Positions 12,014-21,432 are shown, counted from the stretch's first letter. The stretch is DNA of 64,000 bases from Streptomyces sp. NBC_00433 (GCA_036015235.1 CP107926.1:7918001-7982000); one strand, 5' to 3'. Program-made: numbers and translations. The notes: generated by a model from the letters alone, not told the origin.

Positions 12014-13288
12014 ATGACGCGCGAGGCCGACGAGGGGCGCACGGCGGGCGGCAGGCCACGGCCACGGGTGGTGCTCGGGGTGGGCGGCGGCATCGCCGCC
12101 TACAAGGCCTGCGAGCTGCTGCGCCGGCTCAGTGAGTCCGGGCACGACGTCACGGTGGTGCCGACCGCGTCCGCCCTGCACTTCGTCGGCGAGGCCACCT
12201 GGTCCGCGCTGTCCGGCAACCCCGTCTCCACCCGGGTCTGGGACGGCGTCCACGAGGTGCCACACGTCAGGATCGGCCAGCACGCCGACCTGGTGGTGGT
12301 CGCACCCGCCACCGCCGACCTGCTCGCCAGGGCCGCCCACGGCCTGGCCGACGACCTGCTCACCAACACCCTGCTCACCGCGCGCTGCCCGGTCGTCTTC
12401 GCGCCCGCCATGCACACCGAGATGTGGGAGCACCCCGCCACACAGGAGAATGTCGCGACCCTGCGCCGCCGTGGCGCCGTCGTGATCGAGCCCGCGGTCG
12501 GCCGGCTCACCGGCGTCGACACCGGCAAGGGGCGGCTGCCCGACCCCGCGGAGATCTTCGAGGTGTGCCGCCGCGTGGCGGCCCGCGGCACCCTGCCGCG
12601 CGACCTGGCCGGACGCCATGTGGTGGTCAGCGCCGGCGGCACCAGGGAGCCGCTCGACCCGGTCCGCTTCCTCGGCAACCGCTCCTCGGGCAAGCAGGGC
12701 TACGCGCTGGCCCGTACCGCGGTCGCCCGCGGCGCCCGGGTGACGCTGGTCGCCGCCAACACCGCGCTGCCCGACCCGGCGGGCGCCGACGTGGTGCCGG
12801 TCGGCACCGCCGCCCAGTTGCGCGAGGCCGTGCTCAAGGCCGCGGGTGACGCCGACGTGGTCGTGATGGCCGCCGCCGTCGCCGACTTCAGGCCCGCCGC
12901 CTACGCCACCGCCAAGATCAAGAAGAAGGACGGCGAGGAGCCCGCGCCGATCGCGCTGACCCGCAACGCCGACATCCTCGCCGAGCTGTCCGCCGACCGG
13001 CCGCGTACCGGACAGCTGGTCGTCGGCTTCGCCGCCGAGACCGACGACGTCCTCGCCAACGGCCGCGCCAAGCTCGCCCGCAAGGGCTGCGACCTGCTGG
13101 TCGTCAACGAGGTGGGGGAGCGGCGGGCCTTCGGCAGCGAGGACAACGAGGCCGTGGTCCTCGGCGCCGACGGCAGCAGCACCGCGGTGCCCTTCGGCCC
13201 CAAGGAAGCGCTCGCCGACACGGTGTGGGACCTGGTCGCGGCCAGGCTGCCCGCCGGTGCGGAACGGGATTCGTCCGGCCGGGCGTAG
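12014..13288 (+). CDS. coaBC: Bifunctional phosphopantothenoylcysteine decarboxylase / phosphopantothenate-cysteine ligase
   Basis: Makes 4'-phosphopantetheine for coenzyme A. The 424-residue protein has an FMN-binding CoaC half (GVGGGIAAYKACELLR near residue 19, then the decarboxylase motif as PAMHTEMW near residue 133) and a CoaB half (GGTREPLDPVR, NRSSGKQG and AAAVADFRP). His stands where E. coli has the catalytic Asn of PxMNxxMW. I recall the same His in other actinobacterial CoaBC but could not check it. The frame is open to an ATG at 11936, but the tandem repeat lies in that stretch. The ATG at 12014 has GGGAG five bases ahead and was chosen. Confidence 0.94.
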   Translation: MTREADEGRTAGGRPRPRVVLGVGGGIAAYKACELLRRLSESGHDVTVVPTASALHFVGEATWSALSGNPVSTRVWDGVHEVPHVRIGQHADLVVVAPATADLLARAAHGLADDLLTNTLLTARCPVVFAPAMHTEMWEHPATQENVATLRRRGAVVIEPAVGRLTGVDTGKGRLPDPAEIFEVCRRVAARGTLPRDLAGRHVVVSAGGTREPLDPVRFLGNRSSGKQGYALARTAVARGARVTLVAANTALPDPAGADVVPVGTAAQLREAVLKAAGDADVVVMAAAVADFRPAAYATAKIKKKDGEEPAPIALTRNADILAELSADRPRTGQLVVGFAAETDDVLANGRAKLARKGCDLLVVNEVGERRAFGSEDNEAVVLGADGSSTAVPFGPKEALADTVWDLVAARLPAGAERDSSGRA

Positions 13289-13423
13289 TAAAACGGGCAA
13301 TTCACCCGATAAGGTGTGATTGCAGGACCGATCGTCGTACTGCCGGACGCGGCGACGCGGGTGTTGGCATATCCAAGGAACGAGATGTCGTGCCCGTACG
13401 AGCGGCGCGACCGATAAACTGGC

Positions 13424-13460
13424 GGCGGAGTGCCGGGCGCAGCCCTGTGCGCACTCCGCC
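13424..13460 (+). promoter_or_regulatory. Leader hairpin upstream of metK
   Basis: GGCGGAGTGC at 13424-13433 pairs perfectly with GCACTCCGCC at 13451-13460 across a 17-base loop, ending 30 bp before the AGGGAG ribosome site of metK. A TAAACT (13415-13420) just before it could be a -10 box, which would place the hairpin at the very 5' end of the mRNA. It does not match a SAM riboswitch consensus that I know. Confidence 0.55.
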
Positions 13461-13500
13461 AAAGATTCAGCCAGCAGCCGCTGCAACCCCAGGGAGCGAT

Positions 13501-14721
13501 GTGTCCCGCCGCCTCTTCACCTCGGAGTCCGTCACCGAGGGCCACCCCGACAAGATCGCTGACCAGATCAGCGACACGATCCTCGACGCACTCCTGACGG
13601 CCGACCCGACATCCCGGGTCGCCGTGGAGACGATGATCACGACCGGCCAGGTGCATATCGCGGGCGAGGTGACGACGACCGCCTACGCGGACATCGCCAC
13701 CCTGGTGCGCAACAAGATCCTCGACATCGGGTACGACTCGTCCAAGAAGGGCTTCGACGGCGCCTCCTGCGGCGTCTCGGTGTCCATCGGCGCGCAGTCC
13801 CCCGACATCGCGCAGGGCGTCGACACCGCATACGAGAAGCGGGTCGAGGGCGCGGGCGACGGCGCCGACGACGACCTGGACAAGCAGGGCGCAGGCGACC
13901 AGGGCCTGATGTTCGGCTACGCCTCCGACGAGACGCCCGAGCTGATGCCGCTGCCGATCACCCTGGCCCACCGGCTCTCCAGGCGCCTCACCGAAGTCCG
14001 CAAGAACGGCACCATCCCGTATCTGCGCCCCGACGGAAAGACCCAGGTCACCATCGAGTACGACGGCGACAAGGCCGTCCGCCTCGACACCGTCGTGGTC
14101 TCCTCGCAGCACGCCTCCGACATCGACCTGGAGTCGCTGCTCGCCCCCGACATCCGCGAATTCGTGGTCGAGGTCGAGCTGAAGGCCCTCCTGGACGACG
14201 GCATCAAGCTCGACACCGAGGGCTACAAGCTGCTGGTCAACCCCACCGGGCGGTTCGAGATCGGCGGCCCGATGGGTGACGCCGGCCTCACCGGCCGGAA
14301 GATCATCATCGACACGTACGGCGGCATGGCCCGCCACGGTGGCGGCGCCTTCTCCGGCAAGGACCCGTCCAAGGTCGACCGCTCCGCCGCCTACGCGATG
14401 CGCTGGGTCGCCAAGAACGTGGTGGCGGCCGGCCTCGCCGCCCGCTGCGAGGTCCAGGTCGCCTACGCCATCGGAAAGGCCGAGCCCGTGGGCCTCTTCG
14501 TGGAGACCTTCGGCACGGAGAGTGTCGACGTCGAGAAGATCGAGCAGGCCATCTCCCAGGTCTTCGACCTGCGCCCGGCAGCGATCATCCGCGACCTCGA
14601 CCTCCTGCGCCCGATCTACGCCCAGACGGCGGCCTACGGCCACTTCGGCCGTGAGCTTCCCGACTTCACCTGGGAGCGCAAGGACCGCGTCGACGCGCTT
14701 CGCTCGGCCGCGGGGCTCTGA
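13501..14721 (+). CDS. metK: S-adenosylmethionine synthetase
   Basis: Makes SAM from ATP and methionine. The 406-residue protein has SESVTEGHPDKIADQISD at residues 8-25 with the ATP-contact His, the GAGDQGLMFGYA segment, and GGPMGDAGLTGRK in the active site. The GTG at 13501 has AGGGAG at 13491-13496, five bases ahead; upstream codons in the same frame are shadow. SAM levels affect antibiotic production and sporulation in Streptomyces. A single gene with its own leader hairpin and terminator, it appears to be a separate transcription unit. Confidence 0.98.
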   Translation: MSRRLFTSESVTEGHPDKIADQISDTILDALLTADPTSRVAVETMITTGQVHIAGEVTTTAYADIATLVRNKILDIGYDSSKKGFDGASCGVSVSIGAQSPDIAQGVDTAYEKRVEGAGDGADDDLDKQGAGDQGLMFGYASDETPELMPLPITLAHRLSRRLTEVRKNGTIPYLRPDGKTQVTIEYDGDKAVRLDTVVVSSQHASDIDLESLLAPDIREFVVEVELKALLDDGIKLDTEGYKLLVNPTGRFEIGGPMGDAGLTGRKIIIDTYGGMARHGGGAFSGKDPSKVDRSAAYAMRWVAKNVVAAGLAARCEVQVAYAIGKAEPVGLFVETFGTESVDVEKIEQAISQVFDLRPAAIIRDLDLLRPIYAQTAAYGHFGRELPDFTWERKDRVDALRSAAGL

Positions 14722-14732
14722 AAATCTGAAGA

Positions 14733-14990
14733 CGCGCTGAAGGCGTTCTGAAGCGGCGCTGTGACCCTCGCCACTCGCGGGAGGCCGCTCCCGCCCGGCG
14801 GCGCCGTCGCGGGTGTTCGCGCCGTTCCGCCCCCCGGAGCTTCATCCGGGGGGCGGAATCGTGTGCGCCTCGCGATGCGGGGAGTCACGGCGCGCTGAAG
14901 GCGTCGGGGTGCTGCGGCCCTCGCCTCGCGGGCTCCTGTTCCCGTCGGGCCGCGCTGTCGTGGGCCTTCGTGCCGTTCCCCCTCGGAGCC
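14733..14990. repeat. Imperfect direct repeat in the metK-priA gap
   Basis: The gap 14722-15042 has no gene. Besides the terminator it holds two diverged copies of a roughly 90-bp segment, about 14733-14828 and 14896-14990. Both start with CTGAAGGCGT, pass through CCCTCGC and CTCGCGGG, and end with GCCGTTCC. Similarity by eye is moderate. Confidence 0.35.
14825..14858 (+). terminator. Strong terminator after metK
   Basis: TTCCGCCCCCCGGA at 14825-14838 and TCCGGGGGGCGGAA at 14845-14858 form a perfect 14-bp stem with a 6-base loop, about 100 bp after metK. Confidence 0.88.
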
Positions 14991-15042
14991 GGGGGCCAGC
15001 TGTGCGACCCTGCGTGTCCGACCCCTCTGGGAGAATCGGACG

Positions 15043-17106
15043 GTGACCGTCGAAGAACCCCCTGCGGCCGAGCAGCTCGCTCTGATCCGCGCCACCGCGC
15101 GAAAGGCCAAGCCGCGCACCTGGCGCGGAGCGCAGCTGGCCGAGGGGCTGCCGGTGGCCCGCGTCCTGGTGGACAAGGGGCTGCTGCACCTCGACCAGTT
15201 CTTCGACTACGCGGTGCCCGCCGCGATGGACGCCGACGCCCAGCCCGGCGTCAGGGTGCGCGTCCGCTTCGGCGCCCGGGTCGTCAAGGGGCGCCGCGAG
15301 GGCGGCACCCTCCACGACGGCTTCATCGTCGAGCGCCGCGCCGACAGCGACTACGCAGGACCGCTGGCCCCGCTGGCCCAGGTGCTCTCCGACGAGGTCG
15401 TGCTCACCCCCCCGCTGCTCGCCCTGTGCCGCCATGTCGCCGACCGCTATGCCGGCGCGCTCGCCGACGTCGTCCAGCTCGCCGTCCCGCCGCGGATGGC
15501 TCGCGCCGAGCGGGACCCCTCGCCCGAGCCGCTGCCCGCCCCCGCACCGCCCGAGCCCGGCAGCTGGGAGCGTTACACCACCGGCCCCGCCTACCTGCAA
15601 GCCCTCACCCGGGGCGACATCCCCCGGGCGGTCTGGCTCGCCCTGCCCGGCCCGCACTGGCCCGCCGAGCTGGCCCGCGCCATGGCCGCCACGCTCGCCT
15701 CCGGGCGCGGCGCCCTGGCCGTCCTCCCCGACGGGCGCTCCGTCGCCCGCGCCGACGCCGCACTCACCGACCTGCTCGGCCCCGGCCACCACGTGATGCT
15801 CACCGCCGACGCGGGACCCGAGGAGCGGTACCGCCGCTGGCTCGCCATCAGCCGCGGCGCCGTCCGCGCCGTCGTCGGCACCCGGGCGGCGATGTTCGCC
15901 CCCGTCGCCGACCTCGGCCTCGTCGCCCTCTGGGACGACGGCGACTCCAGCCACGCCGAGCCCCACGCACCCCAGCCGCACGCCAGGGACGTCCTGCTGC
16001 TGCGGGCCGCGGAAGAGCGCACCGCCTTCCTGCTCGGCGGCCTCACCAGCACCGTCGAGGGCGCGCAGCTCGTCGACAGCGGATGGGCGCTGCCACTGGC
16101 CGCCACCCGCGACGAGGTGCGGGCCGCGGCGCCGCTGATCCGCACCGTCGGCGACGCCGACCAGGCCAGGGACGCCGCCGCCCGCGCCGCCCGGCTGCCC
16201 TCGCTGGCCTGGCAGGTCACCCGCGACGCCCTCGCCGGCGGCCCGGTCCTCGTCCAGGTGCCCAGGCGGGGCTACGTACCCAAACTCGCCTGCGACTCCT
16301 GCCGTACGGCTGCCAGGTGCGCGGCCTGCGCGGGTCCGCTGGAGCTGCGCGAACAGGGCGGCACGCCCTCCTGCGGCTGGTGCGGGCGGCCCGCGGCCGA
16401 CTGGCACTGCCAGGAGTGCGGGGGGTTCCGGCTGCGGGCCCAGGTGGTCGGGGCGCGGCGCACCGCCGAGGAGCTGGGCCGCGCCTTCCCCCGGGTGCCG
16501 GTGCGGACATCGGGCCGCGACACCGTCCTCGCCTCGGTCGGCGCCGCACCCGCGCTCGTCATCGCCACGCCCGGCGCGGAGCCCGTCGCCGACGGCCCCG
16601 GCTACGCCGCCGCGCTGCTGCTCGACGGCTGGGCCCTGCTGAACCGGCCCGACCTGCGGGCCGGCGAGGAGGCGCTGCGGCGCTGGGCCGCGGCAGCGGC
16701 GCTTGTGCGGCCGGCGGGGGAAGGCGGCACCGTGCTGGTGCTCGCCGAGCCGACGCTGCGGCCCGTGCAGGCGCTCGTCCGGTGGGATCCGGCCGGGCAC
16801 GCCGTGCGGGAGCTGGCCGAGCGGGCGGAGCTGCGGTTTCCGCCGGTCTCGCGGATGGCGTCCGTCAGCGGGCCGGCCGGTGCGGTGGCCGAGCTGCTCG
16901 CGCTCGTGCGGTTGCCGCCGGGGACGGACCAGCTCGGGCCTGTGCCGGTGGCCGGGCCGGGTGGGGGGGAGCGGCTTCTGCTGCGGGTGGCGCCGGGGGG
17001 TGGGGGGGCGCTGGCGGCAGCGCTCAAGGCTGCGCAGGTTGCCAGGGCTGCGCGGGGGGGTGGCGAGCCGGTTGCCGTCCGGCTGGATCCGACGGATATC
17101 GGTTAG
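15043..17106 (+). CDS. priA: Primosomal protein PriA, actinobacterial helicase-less form
   Basis: PriA reloads the replisome at stalled forks. The 687-residue protein keeps the N-terminal 3'-DNA-binding domain (VLVDKGLLHLDQFFDYAVP near residue 35) and the cysteine-rich zinc region at residues about 417-458 (CDSC, CAAC, CGWC, CQEC). I see no intact GxGKT or DEEH in the helicase core, in line with known actinobacterial PriA proteins lacking helicase motifs. The GTG start at 15043 fits the family N-terminus. Codon use drifts toward G-runs in the last ~200 bp, and the stop runs straight into an inverted-repeat element. Confidence 0.9.
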   Translation: MTVEEPPAAEQLALIRATARKAKPRTWRGAQLAEGLPVARVLVDKGLLHLDQFFDYAVPAAMDADAQPGVRVRVRFGARVVKGRREGGTLHDGFIVERRADSDYAGPLAPLAQVLSDEVVLTPPLLALCRHVADRYAGALADVVQLAVPPRMARAERDPSPEPLPAPAPPEPGSWERYTTGPAYLQALTRGDIPRAVWLALPGPHWPAELARAMAATLASGRGALAVLPDGRSVARADAALTDLLGPGHHVMLTADAGPEERYRRWLAISRGAVRAVVGTRAAMFAPVADLGLVALWDDGDSSHAEPHAPQPHARDVLLLRAAEERTAFLLGGLTSTVEGAQLVDSGWALPLAATRDEVRAAAPLIRTVGDADQARDAAARAARLPSLAWQVTRDALAGGPVLVQVPRRGYVPKLACDSCRTAARCAACAGPLELREQGGTPSCGWCGRPAADWHCQECGGFRLRAQVVGARRTAEELGRAFPRVPVRTSGRDTVLASVGAAPALVIATPGAEPVADGPGYAAALLLDGWALLNRPDLRAGEEALRRWAAAAALVRPAGEGGTVLVLAEPTLRPVQALVRWDPAGHAVRELAERAELRFPPVSRMASVSGPAGAVAELLALVRLPPGTDQLGPVPVAGPGGGERLLLRVAPGGGGALAAALKAAQVARAARGGGEPVAVRLDPTDIG

Positions 17107-17127
17107 CTCGGTTTTGCCGGCCCGCCC

Positions 17128-17578
17128 GTTTGCCCGCCCTCCCCCATGGCTCCGCATGGGGGTACCCCCATCTCGCCCCGCCCGCCCGTGCGGGGGGTTG
17201 GTCGGGTGCGGGTGCCGGTGGTGGTCGTGTCGGTGCCGCTCCGGGGGTATCTCCTCGGACTGCGCACCTGAGCCCTTCCCGAACGTTCCAGCGGGAGTCG
17301 TGCGCAGTCCTGCGGGGACACCCCCGGATCGTCCCCTTCCCACCGCCGGCGTCTGCACATCCGTGGAGGGCTGGGGGTGAGGCCGGTCGGGGGCGCCGCC
17401 AACGGTGAGTCACCCCCAGCCGGACTCTTTGTACCGCCGCACTCCGTCACGCACGGACCTGCAGCCGCCGACGGTGGCGCGGGCCCGCAGGGAGGCCCGC
17501 AGACGACATCGATCTGTCACGGGCGAGCGAAGCGAGATGGGGTACCCCCATGCGGAGCCACGGGGGAGGGCGGGAAAC
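17128..17578. repeat. 450-bp element with ~45-bp terminal inverted repeats and nested hairpins
   Basis: The 569-bp gap after priA (17107-17675) has no convincing gene. Its outer arms, 17128-17176 and 17532-17578, are reverse complements apart from one mismatch and two one-base indels; each contains TGGGGGTACCCC-like and GCGGAGCC-like segments. Nested inside are a second imperfect inverted repeat (17240-17267 with 17300-17328, 32-base centre containing GAACGTTC) and a perfect 12-bp pair (17369-17380 with 17410-17421). The layout resembles a small non-autonomous mobile element or a dispersed intergenic repeat unit. A target-site duplication is not evident. Confidence 0.75.
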
Positions 17579-17675
17579 ACCCCGCGCCGTCAGGCGCGGG
17601 GACCACGCACGGGCGCGCAGCCGCCGACGGTGGTGGGCACCGGATCGGCACGGGCGCCGACGGGTAGTCGGGTGT

Positions 17676-18128
17676 TCAGCCGTTGCGAGGGCTGGGGAGG
17701 ACGGGATCCGTCGGCATGGAGCGGGCCGCCGGCACGGTGGGAAGGGGCTGCTCCTCCCCCGAGGAGGAGGGGGGCGCGGCAGGCCGGCGGCCCCCGTAGC
17801 GGCGGTGGACCGCCTGTTTGGTCACCCCGAGTGCGGAGCCCACCGCGTCCCAGGAGAAGCCGAGCGAGCGGTCGAACTCGACCGCCGCGGTGACCAGGGT
17901 CTCCACACTGTCCCGGAGCTCCTGCGCGAGCCGCACCGTGGGGGCGGGCGCGCGGCCGTAGACCACGAAGCCGGCGGTGGGGCCGCTGCGCCGCGGCCGG
18001 TAGACGTTGCCCAGTTGAGCGGTGAGGGTCCGCAGCGCATCCACCTGCCGGCGGACCCTTTCGATGTCCCGCACGAGCAGGTGCAGACTTGCCCGCGCCT
18101 GGGCGTCAGGGGTTGCGTGGTCGGGCAT
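17676..18128 (-). CDS. Small HTH protein with a Sigma70-r4-like or MarR-like helix pair, function unknown
   Basis: A 150-residue protein. Residues about 88-112 (GFSWDAVGSALGVTKQAVHRRYG) form a clear helix-turn-helix; the N-terminal half is helical and charged. The C-terminus is Pro/Ser-rich and probably disordered. ATG at 18128 is preceded by GGAGAGG seven bases ahead on the minus strand, which fixes the start; a TTG one codon upstream is not needed. It diverges from def. Homologues next to def/fmt in streptomycetes are, as I recall, annotated only as helix-turn-helix proteins, so a regulatory role is inferred from the motif alone. Confidence 0.85.
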   Translation of the reverse strand: MPDHATPDAQARASLHLLVRDIERVRRQVDALRTLTAQLGNVYRPRRSGPTAGFVVYGRAPAPTVRLAQELRDSVETLVTAAVEFDRSLGFSWDAVGSALGVTKQAVHRRYGGRRPAAPPSSSGEEQPLPTVPAARSMPTDPVLPSPRNG

Positions 18129-18289
18129 CAACAGGCCTCTCCAACCGACGGTTATGGGTCAAACTCTCTTGACCAACGCGCCACCGGCCCTCGGAGTCAC
18201 GCCCCGGGGGCGTGGAGCCGGGTGTGCACCTCCTGGTGCGGGCCGAACTAGAATCGGCATTCGTCCCCCGTCCGGCAGGAGAAGCGCCC

Positions 18290-18835
18290 GTGACCGTCAA
18301 GCCCATCCGCCTGTTCGGCGACCCGGTGCTGCGTCTGGCGGCGCAGCCGGTGACGACCTTCGACGCGGAATTGCGCACCCTGGTCAGGGACTTGACCGAG
18401 ACGATGCAGGCCGCGCCGGGTGCGGGGCTGGCCGCGCCGCAGTTGGGGGTGTCGCTGCGGGTGTTCACGTATTTCGTGGACGGCGAGCTGGGGCATCTGA
18501 TCAACCCGGACCTCACGTTGACCGAGGAGGAGCAGGACGGCCCCGAGGGCTGCCTGTCGCTGCCGGGGCTGACGTACGACTGCCGGCGGGCGTACGGCGT
18601 GGTCGCCCGCGGGGTCGACATGTGGGGCGAGCCGGTGGTCGTGGAGGGCACGCAGCGGCTGGCGCGCTGCATCCAGCACGAGACGGACCATCTGGACGGC
18701 ATCATCTTCGTCGACCGGCTCGACCCCGAGCAGCGGGCGGCGGCGATGCTGGCGATCCGCGAGGCCGAGTGGGCGGGGGAGTCCGCGCCGCAGGTCAGGA
18801 TCTCCCCGCACGGCACGTCAGGCCGTGCTCTGTGA
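18290..18835 (+). CDS. def: Peptide deformylase
   Basis: Removes the N-formyl group from nascent proteins. The 181-residue protein has all three family motifs: GAGLAAPQLG near residue 45, EGCLSLPG near residue 88 with the metal-binding Cys, and QHETDHLDG near residue 131 with the two metal His and the catalytic Glu. The GTG at 18290 follows AGGAGAAG at 18277-18284; the frame is open to 18212 but without a ribosome site. It is followed 31 bp later by fmt, the enzyme that adds the formyl group. Confidence 0.97.
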   Translation: MTVKPIRLFGDPVLRLAAQPVTTFDAELRTLVRDLTETMQAAPGAGLAAPQLGVSLRVFTYFVDGELGHLINPDLTLTEEEQDGPEGCLSLPGLTYDCRRAYGVVARGVDMWGEPVVVEGTQRLARCIQHETDHLDGIIFVDRLDPEQRAAAMLAIREAEWAGESAPQVRISPHGTSGRAL

Positions 18836-18866
18836 CACCGTCGAACCGAGAGGCACACCCCGCACG

Positions 18867-19799
18867 ATGAAGCTCGTCTTCGCCGGCACCCCCGAGGTCG
18901 CCGTTCCCGCGCTCGACGCCCTGATCGCCTCCGGGCGGCACGAGGTGGCCGCCGTCGTGACCAGGCCGGACGCCACGGCGGGCCGCGGGCGCAAGCTCGT
19001 CGCCAGTCCCGTCGCCGAGCGGGCGGCCGCCGCCGGGATCGAGGTGCTCAAGCCGGCCAGGCCGCGGGACGAGGACTTCCTCGACCGGCTGCGGGAGATC
19101 GCCCCCGACTGCTGCCCGGTCGTCGCGTACGGCGCGCTGCTGCCGAAGGTCGCGCTGGACGTGCCCGCGCGGGGCTGGGTCAACCTGCACTTCTCGCTGC
19201 TGCCCGCCTGGCGCGGTGCCGCGCCGGTCCAGCACTCGGTGATGGCCGGTGACGAGGTCACCGGCGCCTCGACCTTCCTGATCGAGCAGGGGCTCGACTC
19301 CGGGCCGGTCTACGGGGTCGTCACCGAGGAGATCCGCGGCACCGACACCAGCGGTGACCTGCTGGGGCGGCTCGCGGTGAGCGGCGCCGGGCTGCTGGTC
19401 GCGACGATGGACGGCATCGAGGACGGCCGGCTGTCGGCCAGGCCGCAGCCCGCCGAGGGGATCACCCTCGCGCCCAAGATCACCGTCGAGGACGCCGCCG
19501 TCGACTGGTCGGCCCCCGCGCTGCGGGTCGACCGGCTGATCAGGGGCTGCACCCCGGCCCCCGGTGCGTGGACCCTCATCGGGGGTGAGCGCCTCAAGCT
19601 GGGCCCTGTCGCGCTGGTGCCGGACCGTACGGATCTGCGGCCCGGGGAGCTGGCCGTCGGGAAGAACGCGGTGCATGTCGGCACCGGGAGCCACGCGGTG
19701 CTGCTGGGCGAGGTCCAGCCGCAGGGCAAGAAGCGCATGCCAGCCGCCGACTGGTCCCGCGGCACCCACCTGCCCGCCGGTACGGTCCTCGGCGGTTGA
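18867..19799 (+). CDS. fmt: Methionyl-tRNA formyltransferase
   Basis: Formylates initiator Met-tRNA. The 310-residue protein has MKLVFAGTPEVAVPAL at its N-terminus and the catalytic region with HFSLLPAWRGAAPVQ (His and Asn of the transformylase fold near residue 110) and a C-terminal OB-like tRNA-binding domain. The ATG at 18867 matches the family start. It forms the def-fmt-rsmB translation block with its neighbours. Confidence 0.97.
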   Translation: MKLVFAGTPEVAVPALDALIASGRHEVAAVVTRPDATAGRGRKLVASPVAERAAAAGIEVLKPARPRDEDFLDRLREIAPDCCPVVAYGALLPKVALDVPARGWVNLHFSLLPAWRGAAPVQHSVMAGDEVTGASTFLIEQGLDSGPVYGVVTEEIRGTDTSGDLLGRLAVSGAGLLVATMDGIEDGRLSARPQPAEGITLAPKITVEDAAVDWSAPALRVDRLIRGCTPAPGAWTLIGGERLKLGPVALVPDRTDLRPGELAVGKNAVHVGTGSHAVLLGEVQPQGKKRMPAADWSRGTHLPAGTVLGG

Positions 19800-19890
19800 G
19801 CCCCGCTTGCGTGCCGCGTTGCCGTCAGCCGATGACGCAGGTCGTGGGCCCGGACGCAGGACGTAGGCTGGCGGGGAGTCGAGGACGAGG

Positions 19891-21345
19891 ATGCGGAGCA
19901 CATTGAACGCGAAAGACCAGCAGCGCCGCCCGCAGGGCACCCCGTACCGCCGGCCGCAGCGGGACCCGGTGCGGGTGCTCGCCTTCGAGGCGCTGCGGGC
20001 CGTCGACGAGCGGGACGCGTACGCGAACCTCGTGCTGCCGGGGCTGCTGCGGGCCGCGGAGCGCGAGGCGGCGGCCAAGGGCCGGGAGTTCGACCGGCGG
20101 GACGCCGCTCTCGCCACCGAGCTGGTCTACGGCACGCTCCGGCACCAGGGGACCTACGACGCGGTGCTCGCCGCGTGCGTGGACCGCCCGCTGAGCGAGG
20201 TCGACCCGCCGGTCCTCGACGTCCTGGCGCTGGGCGCGCACCAGTTGCTCGCGACCCGCATCCCGCCGCACGCGGCGGTCTCCGCGACCGTCGACCTGGC
20301 ACGCGTGGTGCTCGGCGAGGGCCGGGCGCGCTTCGTCAACGCCGTCCTGCGCCGCGTCGCCGCGCAGGACCTCGCCGGCTGGCTCGAACAGGTCGCCCCG
20401 CCCTACGAGGAGGACGCGGAGCGGCACCTCGCCGTCGTGCACTCGCACCCGCGGTGGGTCGTCTCCGCGCTGTGGGACGCGCTCGGCGGCGGGCGGGCCG
20501 GCATCGAGGACCTGCTCGCCGCCGACAACGAACGCCCCGAGGTCACGCTGGTCGCCCGGCCCGGCCGCGCCACCGCGGCGGAGGTCGCCGCGTCGCTGCC
20601 GGACGGCTCCACCGAGCCGGGCCGCTGGTCGCCGTACGCCGTACGCCTCGCCGAGGGCGGCGACCCCGCCGCGGTCGACGCGGTGCGGGAAGGCCGGGCG
20701 GGCGTCCAGGACGAGGGCAGCCAACTGGTCGCCGCCGCGCTGGCCGCCGTGCCCGTCGAGGGCCGCGACGAGCGGTGGCTCGACGGGTGCGCCGGGCCCG
20801 GCGGCAAGGCCGCGCTGCTGGCCGGCCTCGCCGCCGGGCGCGGTGCCACGCTGGTCGCCGCGGAGAAGCAGCCGCACCGGGCGCGGCTGGTGGCCCGCGC
20901 GCTCGCCGGCAATCCCGGGCCCTACCAGGTGATCGTGGCCGACGGCACGCATCCGGTGTGGACGCCGGGGTCCTTCGACCGGGTCCTCGTCGATGTGCCC
21001 TGCACCGGGCTCGGCGCCCTGCGCCGCAGGCCCGAGGCGCGGTGGCGGCGGCGGGAAGAGGACGTCAAGGGCTTCGCGCCCTTGCAGCGCGGGCTGCTCA
21101 CCGAGGCGGTGCGCGCGGTGCGCGTGGGGGGTGTCGTCGGCTACGCCACGTGCTCGCCGCACCCGGCGGAGACCCGGGCGGTCGTCGACGACGTCCTCGC
21201 CCAGCACCCGGGCGTCGAGCTGCTCGACGCCAGGCCCTTCTTCCCGGGTGTCCCCGCGGTGGGGCCCGGCCCCGACGTTCAGCTCTGGCCCCACCTCCAC
21301 GGCACGGATGCCATGTACCTGGCCCTCCTCCGCCGCACCACCTGA
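19891..21345 (+). CDS. rsmB: 16S rRNA m5C967 methyltransferase
   Basis: Methylates C967 of 16S rRNA using SAM. The 484-residue protein has an N-terminal NusB-like RNA-binding domain (about residues 25-165) and a C-terminal Rossmann methyltransferase with the catalytic motifs PCTGLG (motif VI Cys) and TCSPH (motif IV Cys), both intact, plus DGCAGPGGKAA for SAM binding. Start ATG at 19891; an in-frame TTG four codons on is an alternative. It ends the translation block and is convergent with the MMPL gene. Confidence 0.95.
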   Translation: MRSTLNAKDQQRRPQGTPYRRPQRDPVRVLAFEALRAVDERDAYANLVLPGLLRAAEREAAAKGREFDRRDAALATELVYGTLRHQGTYDAVLAACVDRPLSEVDPPVLDVLALGAHQLLATRIPPHAAVSATVDLARVVLGEGRARFVNAVLRRVAAQDLAGWLEQVAPPYEEDAERHLAVVHSHPRWVVSALWDALGGGRAGIEDLLAADNERPEVTLVARPGRATAAEVAASLPDGSTEPGRWSPYAVRLAEGGDPAAVDAVREGRAGVQDEGSQLVAAALAAVPVEGRDERWLDGCAGPGGKAALLAGLAAGRGATLVAAEKQPHRARLVARALAGNPGPYQVIVADGTHPVWTPGSFDRVLVDVPCTGLGALRRRPEARWRRREEDVKGFAPLQRGLLTEAVRAVRVGGVVGYATCSPHPAETRAVVDDVLAQHPGVELLDARPFFPGVPAVGPGPDVQLWPHLHGTDAMYLALLRRTT

Positions 21346-21412
21346 CCCCCGGGCTTCCCCCCACCGGGCCGCGGGGTGAGGGACGTACCGCAAGGGGCAG
21401 GGGGCGGTGGCA

Positions 21413-21432
21413 CCCCCGGGACGCACCGGGGG
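21413..21432. terminator. Hairpin between convergent rsmB and MMPL genes
   Basis: CCCCCGG at 21413-21419 pairs with CCGGGGG at 21426-21432 in the short convergent gap. It could stop transcription from either side. Confidence 0.5.

Noticed and set aside
17128..17578. CRISPR array
   Set aside because: Repeats are inverted, not direct, and are not regularly spaced.
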